Assembly (NCBI RefSeq): GCF_002847445.1
Contig: NZ_CP025430.1
Span: 3,778,501-3,842,500 of the forward strand
From: Paracoccus zhejiangensis
GTDB lineage: Bacteria; Pseudomonadota; Alphaproteobacteria; Rhodobacterales; Rhodobacteraceae
Length of the DNA: 64,000 nt
Direction: 5' to 3'
Shown here piece after piece: positions 9,328 through 17,166 of this stretch. The position numbers were made by a program, and so were the translations under genes. The notes beneath the pieces are model-generated. The model made no database searches and had not been told where the DNA came from. It saw only the letters and a list, made by a program, of their open reading frames with translations. How positions within the stretch are numbered: the first letter of the stretch is position 1; the number at the start of each line of letters is the position of its first letter.

Positions 9328-10559
9328 TCGGCCAACCCCGCCTCGGTTGCGGCCTTGCGTACCACCTCCAGCGCCTCGGGCTGGGCGGCAAAGCGCGTCT
9401 GTGCCTCGCCCCAGATCTCGCCGGCATGGTCGGCTCTGCCCTGCACCACCAGCGCCGAGATCAGCCGCGCCCATTCCTCGGGGCTTCCGCCCTCGGTCGC
9501 CAGCCGCGATTCGAGTTGCTGGACCATGCCAGAGATCATCTGTTCCCGCTCCTCCTCGCTCATCCCTTCGGCGGCGGCCACGGCATCGGCATCTGGGCCG
9601 GGCAGGGCGGGCATGGCGGTTTTGGGCGGGGTGTAATCCGGCTGACCGGCCAGCCAGGCAAGATCGGGAATGGCGGCGCGGATCGGGGCGATCCACGGTG
9701 CATCGGCCGGGCCCTCCTCCAGAAGGTCGCGCCAGATCGGGAAGGCGCGGTCGGGCCGGCCGTTCTGCGCCTGCAGGAGCCCCAGCATATAGCGCCCCTG
9801 GGCACTCTGCGGTTCCAGTTGCAGGGCACGGGCCAGCTCATCCTCGGCCTCGGGGGTGATCAACCCGCCCGCCGCCTCGATCAGCTGCGAGACCAGCATC
9901 AGATGGTCATAGGCAGTGGCGTCGGGGCCCTTCACCTCGATCAGGTGGCGCTGCGCGGTGATCGCCGCCTCGAGATTGCCAAGCCGGGTCTCGTGCATGG
10001 AGAGCAGCGCCAGCCCTTGCGGATCGTCGGGCGTCTTGGCCACGGCGGCACGCAATTCTTCGATCAGCGCGGCATAGTCGGCATCGATCTCGCCCCGGTC
10101 AGGCACAGGCGCCGCGGCCTCGGCCTCGGTCTGGCTCGGGCGGCTGTCATAGGCCGCTTCGGCTGCGGCAATGCGCTCGGCCAGCGGCAGGTCGGGCATG
10201 CCGGGCACGCCCTCGCGCTCGTAGAGCCAGACCGCGCCGCCCAAGAGCAGCGCCAGCGCCAGCACCGCGCCGATCCAGCCGGCGCTGTTGCGGCGCGCGG
10301 CCGGGCTTTCCTCGCCGGCGCGGCGGTCGGCCTCCAGCACCTTGCGGCCGATCTCGCGGCGCAGCCGCTCGGCCTCCTCGGCGCTGATGACGCCACGGGT
10401 CAGGTCACGCTCGACCTCGCGCAGCTGGTCACGATAGACCTGCAGGTCGAAGCCCGCCGCCGTCTCGGCCCCGTTATCTCCGCGCGTGCGCCAAACCGGC
10501 GTCAGGATCGCCAGACCGACGATGATCACCAGAGCGGCGCAGAAAAACCAGAACATCAT
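9324..10559 (-). CDS. ccmI: c-type cytochrome biogenesis protein CcmI
   Basis: A 411-residue membrane protein that chaperones apocytochrome c to the CcmFH haem-ligation complex. It begins with a membrane helix (about 4-22), then a cytoplasmic leucine-zipper-like loop (RDQLREVERDLTRG), a second helix around 97-117, and a large periplasmic TPR domain. This is the alphaproteobacterial CcmI layout. The start has GGGGGAAG nearby. Other ccm genes are not in the window, so it stands apart from them. Confidence 0.9.
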   Translation of the reverse strand: MMFWFFCAALVIIVGLAILTPVWRTRGDNGAETAAGFDLQVYRDQLREVERDLTRGVISAEEAERLRREIGRKVLEADRRAGEESPAARRNSAGWIGAVLALALLLGGAVWLYEREGVPGMPDLPLAERIAAAEAAYDSRPSQTEAEAAAPVPDRGEIDADYAALIEELRAAVAKTPDDPQGLALLSMHETRLGNLEAAITAQRHLIEVKGPDATAYDHLMLVSQLIEAAGGLITPEAEDELARALQLEPQSAQGRYMLGLLQAQNGRPDRAFPIWRDLLEEGPADAPWIAPIRAAIPDLAWLAGQPDYTPPKTAMPALPGPDADAVAAAEGMSEEEREQMISGMVQQLESRLATEGGSPEEWARLISALVVQGRADHAGEIWGEAQTRFAAQPEALEVVRKAATEAGLAE

Positions 10560-10735
10560 CGGCAGCTTCCCCCTTGCCCTGCCGACCTAGCCGCTTTGAC
10601 GCCCTGGCAAAAGCCCCGGCTGCGCAAAACCGCGCGAGGGCGTGTCGCATTTCGCCATGATCTGCCGCTTCACGCCTTGAGTGTCGCCCCCCTGCCGGGC
10701 CATGGTGGCCGCGACATCAAGCCGGGGAATCCACC

Positions 10736-12001
10736 ATGCCCACGCCCGCCCGTTCCGGCCGCTATTCGGTCTTTGCCATCGCACGCGAGGCGATGCGCCA
10801 GCATTCCGGCTGGAACCGGGCCTGGGCCAGCCCGACGCCGCGCGACAAGTACCAGGTGGTGATCGTCGGCGCCGGCGGGCATGGCCTCGCCACCGCCTAT
10901 TACCTTGGCAAGAATTTCGGCATCACCGATGTGGCGGTGATCGAAAAGGGCTGGCTGGGCGGCGGCAATACCGGCCGCAACACCACCATCATCCGCTCGA
11001 ACTACCTGCAGGACCCTTCGGCCGCGATCTATGACAAGGCGCTGAAGCTTTACGAGAACCTGTCGCAGGATCTGAATTACAACGTCATGTTCAGCCCGCG
11101 CGGCCTGATCATGCTGGCCCAGACCGAGCATGAAGCCCGCGGCTACAAGCGCACCGTCCATGCCAACCTGCTGCAAGGCGTCTCGACCGAGTGGATCGAC
11201 GCCAAGCGGGTGAAAGAGTTGGTACCGATCATGAACATCGACGGCCCGCGCTATCCGGTGCTGGGCGGTCTTTACCAGGCGCGTGGCGGCACGGCGCGGC
11301 ATGACGCGGTGGCCTGGGGCTATGCCCGGGCCTGCAGCGACATGGGCATGGACATCATCCAGAATTGCGAGGTCACGGGCGTCGAGACAGAGGGCGGGCA
11401 GGTCCGCGCGGTGAACACCTCGAAGGGTCGGATCGGCTGCGACAAATTGGCGCTGGTCGTGGCCGGCCATTCCAGCCAGCTGGCCGAGATGGCCGGCTTC
11501 CGTCTGCCCATCGAAAGCATCGCTTTGCAGGCGCTGGTCAGCGAGCCGATCAAGCCCTGCATGGATGTGGTGGTGATGGCCAACACCGTTCACGGCTACC
11601 TGTCGCAATCCGACAAGGGCGAGATGGTGATCGGCGGCGGCACCGACGGGTTCAACAATTACACGCAGCGCGGCAGCTGGCACCATGTCGAGGAAACCGT
11701 GCGTGCGCTGGTCGAAACCTTCCCCATGCTGTCGCGGCTGAAGATGCTGAGGCAATGGGGCGGCATCGTCGACATGACCGGGGACCGCTCGCCGATTCTC
11801 TCGACCACACCGGTCGGCGGGGTCTTCGTCAATTGCGGCTGGGGCACCGGCGGGTTCAAGGCGATTCCGGGGTCCGGCTGGGCCATGGCCGAGCTGATCG
11901 CCAAGGGCCAACCCGGCCCGCTATCGGCGGAATTCGGCCTGAACCGCTTCCGCGAAGGGCGGTTTATCGACGAATCCGTCGCCGCCGGCGTGGCGCATTG
12001 A
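10736..12001 (+). CDS. soxB: Sarcosine oxidase subunit beta
   Basis: The beta subunit of heterotetrameric sarcosine oxidase, 421 residues. The complex demethylates sarcosine to glycine, making H2O2 and 5,10-methylene-THF or formaldehyde. The dinucleotide motif VIVGAGGHGLATAYYL is near residues 42-57 and binds FAD. His189 in GTARHDAVAW corresponds to the histidine that covalently holds FMN in characterised enzymes. GGGGAA precedes the ATG. Unusually, the delta subunit does not follow directly: about 950 bp with two unrelated genes and a repeat intervene. This sox naming is unrelated to sulfur oxidation. Confidence 0.95.
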   Translation: MPTPARSGRYSVFAIAREAMRQHSGWNRAWASPTPRDKYQVVIVGAGGHGLATAYYLGKNFGITDVAVIEKGWLGGGNTGRNTTIIRSNYLQDPSAAIYDKALKLYENLSQDLNYNVMFSPRGLIMLAQTEHEARGYKRTVHANLLQGVSTEWIDAKRVKELVPIMNIDGPRYPVLGGLYQARGGTARHDAVAWGYARACSDMGMDIIQNCEVTGVETEGGQVRAVNTSKGRIGCDKLALVVAGHSSQLAEMAGFRLPIESIALQALVSEPIKPCMDVVVMANTVHGYLSQSDKGEMVIGGGTDGFNNYTQRGSWHHVEETVRALVETFPMLSRLKMLRQWGGIVDMTGDRSPILSTTPVGGVFVNCGWGTGGFKAIPGSGWAMAELIAKGQPGPLSAEFGLNRFREGRFIDESVAAGVAH

Positions 12002-12097
12002 GCGGGGCAGGTTGATGATTGTCAGTTTTCAGGGAACCTTTGTGCCACCGCGCGAATTGAGCGGCCACAGACTTGCCAAAGCCACAAAGGGATTATC

Positions 12098-12505
12098 ATG
12101 GCTGAACAAAAGAATAACTCGCTCTGGTTCATCGTCGGCGGCATCCTCGTCGCGGTGCTGGTCATCTTCTGGCTCATGGGTGGTGGCGAGGAAACCGCAG
12201 CGACCGACGCTGGCGACACCACGGTCACCGTCGAAACCACCGAAGCACCGGCCGCTGACGCTGCTGCCGATGCGGCTGCCGGCGCCGCCGATGCCGCCGC
12301 TGGCGCGGCTGATGCCGCTGCCGACGCTGCCGGCGAAGCTGCCGATGCCGCGACCGACGCTGCTGCCGGTGCTGCCGACGCAACCGCTGATGCGGCTGCC
12401 GGCGCTGCCGATGCCGCTGCTGACGCTGCCGATGCCACCGCTGATGCAGCTGCCGATGCGGCCGACGCAGCTACGGACGCGACCGCTCCGGCTCCGTCGA
12501 ACTGA
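12098..12505 (+). CDS. Membrane-anchored alanine-rich low-complexity protein
   Basis: A 135-residue protein of unknown function. Residues 1-8 are polar with one Lys, 9-27 form a single membrane helix (LWFIVGGILVAVLVIFWLM), and the rest is a low-complexity tail dominated by Ala with regularly spaced Asp, Thr, Gly and Glu (units such as AADAAADAAAG). The tail contains almost no basic residues and no Cys. By the positive-inside rule it probably faces the periplasm as an acidic helical rod. AAAGGG lies just upstream of the ATG and a hairpin follows the stop, so it looks like its own transcription unit. I do not recognise a family. Confidence 0.75.
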   Translation: MAEQKNNSLWFIVGGILVAVLVIFWLMGGGEETAATDAGDTTVTVETTEAPAADAAADAAAGAADAAAGAADAAADAAGEAADAATDAAAGAADATADAAAGAADAAADAADATADAAADAADAATDATAPAPSN

Positions 12506-12518
12506 TCCGGCGCTGAGC

Positions 12519-12540
12519 GCGAAAGCCGTCGGGCTTTCGC
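12519..12540 (+). terminator. Intrinsic terminator-like hairpin after the Ala-rich gene
   Basis: GCGAAAGCC (12519-12527) and GGCTTTCGC (12532-12540) make a perfect 9-bp stem with a 4-base loop, 13 bases after the stop codon. Only CTT follows rather than a run of T, so termination may be weak. Confidence 0.55.
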
Positions 12541-12585
12541 CTTGGTCCAAATATCCACGGGGGTCCGGGGGCAGCCAGCCCCCGG
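12541..12585 (+). repeat. Intergenic repeat element, copy 1
   Basis: Bases 12541-12564 are identical to 28215-28238 and contain the box TTGGTCCAAATATCC. A perfect 8-bp hairpin follows: CCGGGGGC (12565-12572), loop AGCCA, GCCCCCGG (12578-12585). The TfoX-like gene starts 25 bp downstream. The second copy has the same layout with compensating stem changes. Function unknown. Confidence 0.75.
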
Positions 12586-12609
12586 CCTTCCTCTGTCCGG
12601 GGGGCGGCC

Positions 12610-12945
12610 ATGGCCATTGACCCCGGCGCCGCCGAGATGATGCGCGATGATCTTTCCGCGCTGGACGGCATTTCCGAAAAGAAGATGTTTGGCGGTCTGG
12701 GCTTCATGCGCGGCGGCCACATGCTGACCGGTGTCATGTCGACCGGGGCGCTGCTCTATCGCGTGGGCAAGCCGCGCGAGGCCGTGGCGCTGGCCCTGCC
12801 GGGCGTCGCTGTGATGGCAATGGCGGACCGGGTCATGGGCGGGTTTGTCATGCTGACCGGCGAGGCGCAGGCCGATGATGACAGCCGCGCGCGGTTGCTT
12901 GCCCTCGCCCTCGAAAACGTCTCAGAACTTCCGCCGAAGGAGTGA
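12610..12945 (+). CDS. TfoX/Sxy N-terminal domain protein
   Basis: A 111-residue protein consisting only of the TfoX N-terminal domain; the family is named for the competence regulator TfoX/Sxy. The hallmark KKMFGGLGFM lies near residue 25, followed by the beta-rich core (LLYRVGKPREA) and GGFVMLTG. Stand-alone TfoX_N proteins are common and mostly uncharacterised, so a competence role should not be assumed. Its stop is only 4 bp before soxD, so it is probably transcribed with sarcosine oxidase delta, alpha and gamma. Confidence 0.85.
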   Translation: MAIDPGAAEMMRDDLSALDGISEKKMFGGLGFMRGGHMLTGVMSTGALLYRVGKPREAVALALPGVAVMAMADRVMGGFVMLTGEAQADDDSRARLLALALENVSELPPKE

Positions 12946-12949
12946 CCGC

Positions 12950-13273
12950 ATGCTGACGCTGACCTGCCCCTATTGCGGCATCCGCGCCGAGGAAACCGAA
13001 CTGGCCCCCGGCGGCGAGGCGCATCTGAAGCGCATCGGTCCCGCCGGATCGGACGAGGATTTCGAGGCCTATATGTTCGCCCGCGCCAATCCCAAGGGCG
13101 TGCATTTCGAACGTTGGCGCCATGCCTATGGCTGCGGCAAATGGTTCCTCGCCGCCCGCGACACCGCCACGCTGCAGGTCTATGCGACCTACAAGGCCCA
13201 GACCCCCGCGCCGACCGACGAGGTCATCGCCGCCATCACCGCAGCCCGCCCCGACTGGACGCCCGCAAAATGA
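12950..13273 (+). CDS. soxD: Sarcosine oxidase subunit delta
   Basis: The small zinc-binding delta subunit of heterotetrameric sarcosine oxidase, 107 residues. Cys6 and Cys9 in CPYCG with His58 and Cys62 in RHAYGCGKWF match the Cys3His zinc site seen in the known structures. ATG 12950 is chosen because GAAGGAG lies about seven bases upstream; the open frame extends further back into the TfoX-like gene. Its stop overlaps the soxA start (ATGA). Confidence 0.93.
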   Translation: MLTLTCPYCGIRAEETELAPGGEAHLKRIGPAGSDEDFEAYMFARANPKGVHFERWRHAYGCGKWFLAARDTATLQVYATYKAQTPAPTDEVIAAITAARPDWTPAK

Positions 13274-16200
13274 GCCAATCCCGCCCCTTCCGGCTGCCCA
13301 AGGGTGGCCGCCTGATCGATCGCGCCTATCAACTGCCCTTCCGTTTCGACGGCCGCCACCTCCGCGGGCTTGAAGGCGATACGCTGGCCTCGGCGCTTCT
13401 GGCCAATGGCCAGCTGATGATGGGCCGCTCGTTCAAATATCACCGCCCGCGCGGCCCGGTCGCCTCGGGCGCCGAGGAACCCAATGCGCTGTTCGGGCTG
13501 GGGCAGGGCGGCCGGTTCGAGCCGAACCAGCGCGCCACCACGACGGCGCTGGTGCAGGGCATGATCCTGCGCAGCCAGAATTGCTGGCCCTCGCTGGATG
13601 CCGATGTGGGCGAGATCAACAACTGGCTGTCGCCGATGCTGCCGGCCGGGTTCTATTACAAGACCTTCATCCATCCGCGGCCGTTCTGGAAACATCTCTT
13701 CGAGCCGATCATCCGCCGTAGCGCCGGCCTTGGCCGCGCGCCGACCGATCCTGATCCCGACCGCTACGAACAGGCCTATGACTTCGCCGATGTTGTGGTG
13801 GTGGGTGGCGGCATCGCCGGCCTCAAGGCGGCGCTGGCGGCGGCCAAGGGGCGCAAGCGCGTGCTGGTGCTGGAACAGTCGCCGAACTGGGGTGGCCGCA
13901 CGCCGGTCGACCACAAGGGCGGCGAGGCCGAGATCCACGCGCTGCTCGAGGAGTTGCGGGCCAAGAAGACCGTGACCCTGCGCCGCAACACCATGGCGAC
14001 CGGGCTTTACGATCACGGCTATCTCATGGCGCGCGAGGCGCTGGCCGATCACGACCCGAATGCCGGCATCCCGCGCCAGCGGCTGTGGCGTATCCGTGCC
14101 GGGCAGGTCATCACCGCAACCGGGGCGCTGGAACGGCCGTTGGCCTTCTATGGCAATGACGTTCCCGGCGTCATGCTGGCCTCGGCGGTGCGCGATTTCA
14201 TCGTGGATTACGGCGTTGCGCCGGGTCAGCGCGTGGTCGTCGTGGCGAACAATGATGACGCCTATCGCACCGCGCTGATCGCCGCAGATGCGGGGCTCGA
14301 AGTTGCCGCCGTGCTGGATGCCAGGGTGCAGGCCGAGGGCGAGCTGGTGCAGGCCGTCCGTGCCCGCAACATCCCGGTCCTTACCAACACGGCCATCGCC
14401 AAGGTCAAGGGCAGCCGTCAGGTCGAGGGCGTGGCGATCTGCGACCAGTCGGGTGACGGCCATGTCACCGGCGGCATCGATTGCGACGTGGTCGCCATGT
14501 CGGGCGGCTGGTCCCCGGTCGTGCATCTGTGGAGCCATTGCGGTGGCAAGCTGATCTGGGACGAGGCGCAGGCCATGTTCCGCCCCGACCCCGAGCGCCC
14601 GCCACTCGGTGCGGATGGCAAGGGCAATGTCACCGCCGTTGGCGCGGCTGCGGGTGAGCTGCGCGCGGCCGGCGAGTTGGAGCGTGACGAGGGTCAGACC
14701 CAGCCCGTCTGGGTCATGCCGGCGCAGGCCCCCTACAAGCTGCGCTCGAAGATGTGGCTCGACTATCAGAACGACGTGAAGGTCACCGATGTCGAACTGG
14801 CCGCGCGCGAGGGTTATGCCTCGGTCGAGCATACCAAGCGTTACACCACGCTCGGCATGGCGACCGATCAGGGCAAGGTCAGCAATATCAACGGCCTCGC
14901 CATCCTGTCCAAGGCGCTGGACCAGCCGATCCCGGCCACCGGCACCACCACCTTCCGCCCGCCCTATACGCCGCTGACCCTTGGCACCATCGCCGCCGAT
15001 GCGCGGGGCGAGGCTTTTCAGCCGCTGCGCAAGACGCCGATGCATGACTGGCACGCAAGGAATGGTGCGCATTGGGAGCCGGTGGGCCTCTGGCGCCGCG
15101 CCTATGCCTATCCGAAGGGCGGCGAGGATGTTCATGCCGCCGTCGCCCGCGAGGTTCTGGCGGTCAGGAATTCGGTCGGGATGCTGGATGCCTCGACCCT
15201 TGGCAAGATTCTGGTCAAGGGCCCGGATGCCGGGCGTTTCCTCGACATGATTTATACCGGGATGATGTCGACCCTGCCGGTCGGCAAGTGCCGCTATGGT
15301 CTCGTCTGCAGCGAAAACGGCTTCCTCAGCGATGATGGCGTGGTCGCAAGGCTTTCGGATGACACTTGGCTTTGCCACACCACCACCGGCGGCGCGGATC
15401 GCATCCACGCCCATATGGAGGACTGGCTGCAATGCGAATGGTGGGACTGGCAGGTCTATACCGCCAATGTCACCGAGCAATATGCACAGGTCGCCGTCGC
15501 CGGTCCCAAGGCGCGCGAGCTCTTGCAGCGCCTGCCCGGCACCGTCGACCTGTCGCCCGCCGCGCTGCCCTTCATGGCCTGGGCCGAGGGCGAGCTGGCC
15601 GGTATTCCAGCGCGCATCTATCGCATCAGCTTCTCGGGCGAGCTCAGTTTCGAACTCGCCGTTCCCGCCGGTCGCGGGGCCGAGCTTTGGGAGGCGCTGC
15701 ATCAGGCCGGGCGCGATCTGGGCGTGACCGCCTATGGCACCGAGGCGATGCATATCCTGCGCGCCGAGAAGGGCTATATCATGATCGGGGATGAATCCGA
15801 CGGCACGGTGATCCCGCAGGATCTGGGGCTGGGCTGGGCGATCTCGAAGAAGAAACCCGACTATATCGGCAAGCGTGCGCAGGCCCGCAGCCATATGATC
15901 GACGGCAATCGCTGGCGGCTGGTGGGGCTGGAAAGCCTCGACGGTCGGATGATCCCCGATGGCGCCTATGCCGTCGATGCGGGCGAGAACGCCAATGGCC
16001 AGAAGAAGGTGCAGGGCCGCGTGACCTCGACCTATCATTCGCCGACGCTGAACCGCCCCATCGCCATGGGGCTGGTGCGGCACGGGCCCGAGCGCATGGG
16101 GCAGGTGATCGATTTCCCGACGCCCTCGGGCGAAACCATCCGGGCGCGCATCGTCGATCCGGTCTTCTATGACAAGGAAGGGGGGCGTCTGAATGGCTGA
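13270..16200 (+). CDS. soxA: Sarcosine oxidase subunit alpha
   Basis: The large alpha subunit, 976 residues. The N-terminal part has the FKYHRPRG segment of the SoxA ferredoxin-like domain. A NAD-binding domain begins at VVVGGGIAGLKAA, about residue 178. The C-terminal half is a GcvT-like folate domain that transfers the methyl group to tetrahydrofolate (LGKILVKGPDAGRFLDMIYT; later SGELSFELAVPA). The start ATG 13270 overlaps soxD by 4 bp. The end overlaps soxG by 8 bp. Confidence 0.95.
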   Translation: MSQSRPFRLPKGGRLIDRAYQLPFRFDGRHLRGLEGDTLASALLANGQLMMGRSFKYHRPRGPVASGAEEPNALFGLGQGGRFEPNQRATTTALVQGMILRSQNCWPSLDADVGEINNWLSPMLPAGFYYKTFIHPRPFWKHLFEPIIRRSAGLGRAPTDPDPDRYEQAYDFADVVVVGGGIAGLKAALAAAKGRKRVLVLEQSPNWGGRTPVDHKGGEAEIHALLEELRAKKTVTLRRNTMATGLYDHGYLMAREALADHDPNAGIPRQRLWRIRAGQVITATGALERPLAFYGNDVPGVMLASAVRDFIVDYGVAPGQRVVVVANNDDAYRTALIAADAGLEVAAVLDARVQAEGELVQAVRARNIPVLTNTAIAKVKGSRQVEGVAICDQSGDGHVTGGIDCDVVAMSGGWSPVVHLWSHCGGKLIWDEAQAMFRPDPERPPLGADGKGNVTAVGAAAGELRAAGELERDEGQTQPVWVMPAQAPYKLRSKMWLDYQNDVKVTDVELAAREGYASVEHTKRYTTLGMATDQGKVSNINGLAILSKALDQPIPATGTTTFRPPYTPLTLGTIAADARGEAFQPLRKTPMHDWHARNGAHWEPVGLWRRAYAYPKGGEDVHAAVAREVLAVRNSVGMLDASTLGKILVKGPDAGRFLDMIYTGMMSTLPVGKCRYGLVCSENGFLSDDGVVARLSDDTWLCHTTTGGADRIHAHMEDWLQCEWWDWQVYTANVTEQYAQVAVAGPKARELLQRLPGTVDLSPAALPFMAWAEGELAGIPARIYRISFSGELSFELAVPAGRGAELWEALHQAGRDLGVTAYGTEAMHILRAEKGYIMIGDESDGTVIPQDLGLGWAISKKKPDYIGKRAQARSHMIDGNRWRLVGLESLDGRMIPDGAYAVDAGENANGQKKVQGRVTSTYHSPTLNRPIAMGLVRHGPERMGQVIDFPTPSGETIRARIVDPVFYDKEGGRLNG

Positions 16201-16711
16201 GGCGCTGGCAACCGTCGCCCGTGTGGACGGGCTGGGCATGATCCTGATCCGCGCCGATCTGGCGCGGGCCGGGGATGCCATCGCCGAAGCCGCAGGGCTG
16301 GCGATCCCCGAACCGACCCGCATCGTCACCGATGGCAGCCGCAGCCTCGGCTGGATGTCGCCGGACGAGCTGCTGCTGATCCTGCCCGCCGGCGAAACCG
16401 CCGCTGCGCTGACCGATTTGCAGCAAGCGCTGGTGGGAGAGCACGCGCTGGTGGCCGATGTATCGGACCTGCGCGCGGTTTTCGACCTTGGCGGCGCCAA
16501 GGCTGATCAGGTGCTGTCAAAGCTCTGCCCGGTCGATTTCGCGGCCTTTCCCAAGGACGGGCTGCGCCGCACCCGCGCCGCCCAGACCGCCGTGGCCTTC
16601 TGGCGGCAGGGCAAGGGGTTCCGCGTGATCGGCATGCGCTCGACCGCGGATTACCTTGGCCTGATCCTGCAGAACGCGGCGATCCCCGGCAGCGATCTCG
16701 ACCCGCGTTAA
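16193..16711 (+). CDS. soxG: Sarcosine oxidase subunit gamma
   Basis: The gamma subunit, 172 residues, a GcvT-like fold that packs against the alpha subunit. Recognisable family stretches are SLGWMSPDELLL near residue 44, VADVSDLRAVFDLGG, LCPVDF, and the C-terminal MRSTADYLGLILQNA. It overlaps soxA by 8 bp and ends against a convergent membrane-protein gene (4-bp overlap), so it closes the sarcosine oxidase operon. Confidence 0.9.
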   Translation: MAEALATVARVDGLGMILIRADLARAGDAIAEAAGLAIPEPTRIVTDGSRSLGWMSPDELLLILPAGETAAALTDLQQALVGEHALVADVSDLRAVFDLGGAKADQVLSKLCPVDFAAFPKDGLRRTRAAQTAVAFWRQGKGFRVIGMRSTADYLGLILQNAAIPGSDLDPR

Positions 16712-17091
16712 ACGGGTCGGGCGCTGCGCCGCTGCTCGGCCCAGAAAGCCAGCAGCGGGAAGGCCAGAAACAGCACCCATTGCCACAGCGTCCAGATCTC
16801 GCCGAGATTGGTCAGCCCATAGAACAGGAACAGCGCCACCCAGCCCAGCTGGATCAGTGATGTCACCCACAAGAGCGCCGGGTTCGGCCCGCGCGCCAAC
16901 AGCAGATAGCAGGCGGAAAACGCGATCAGCGCGACGGTCGCCGCATGCCACAGCGCCAGCGCCATGGCGCGCAGCCGGTCAGACTCCAGCACCGCGCTGA
17001 ACTGCTCGGGATAATCCGGCCCGCCCAGAACCACATGCCCGGCGGCAGTGCCGGCCATCAGCAGCGCGAGTCCGATGAATTCCTTGTTCAT
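16708..17091 (-). CDS. Small four-helix membrane protein, TetR-linked
   Basis: A 127-residue hydrophobic protein with about four membrane helices (near 5-23, 42-66, 74-92, 97-117). I do not recognise its family. ATG 17091 is preceded by GGAGGGC; an in-frame ATG at 17103 would place codons inside the TetR operator and has no Shine-Dalgarno. It is transcribed away from a TetR gene, and the shared intergenic region carries two identical-spacing palindromes. It is therefore the most likely target of that regulator. An efflux, permeability or small-molecule tolerance role would be a guess. Confidence 0.7.
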   Translation of the reverse strand: MNKEFIGLALLMAGTAAGHVVLGGPDYPEQFSAVLESDRLRAMALALWHAATVALIAFSACYLLLARGPNPALLWVTSLIQLGWVALFLFYGLTNLGEIWTLWQWVLFLAFPLLAFWAEQRRSARPV

Positions 17092-17099
17092 GATGCCCT

Positions 17100-17117
17100 C
17101 CATACGGCTGCGTATGG
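17100..17117. promoter_or_regulatory. Candidate TetR operator 1
   Basis: CCATACGGCTGCGTATGG is a perfect 18-bp palindrome with core ATACG-N4-CGTAT at 17102-17115. It sits 9 bp before the start of the membrane-protein gene and would block its transcription. A second copy of the core lies 42 bp away, centre to centre. Confidence 0.7.
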
Positions 17118-17143
17118 CTAGTCCGGTCAGCTTGCGCGAGTCA

Positions 17144-17157
17144 ATACGCCACCGTAT
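17144..17157. promoter_or_regulatory. Candidate TetR operator 2, overlapping the TetR promoter
   Basis: ATACG-N4-CGTAT again, with the same spacer length as operator 1. It overlaps a possible promoter for the TetR gene (TTGCGC 17132-17137, 17-bp gap, TATGTT 17155-17160). On the other strand TTGACT (17144-17139) could be the -35 of the membrane-protein gene. Autoregulation is expected. Confidence 0.65.
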
Positions 17158-17166
17158 GTTTGGGGT

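Noticed and set aside
12036..12092. CCTTTGTG and CACAAAGG inverted repeat upstream of the Ala-rich gene
   Set aside because: The arms are about 40 bases apart and one contains the Shine-Dalgarno; likely chance.
12250..12500. Short DNA repeats that could suggest a CRISPR or minisatellite
   Set aside because: The units are codon-phased GCT/GCC/GAT words encoding Ala/Asp. There are no fixed-length spacers.
13189..16500. A minus-strand open frame of about 1100 codons opposite sarcosine oxidase alpha and gamma
   Set aside because: It mirrors a well-recognised gene; in GC-rich DNA the antisense frame of a strongly biased gene often stays open. Its product is low-complexity and matches no family I know.
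17092..17103. A four-residue longer start (MEGI) for the small membrane protein
   Set aside because: It would put codons in the TetR operator and has no Shine-Dalgarno; the internal ATG has GGAGG upstream.
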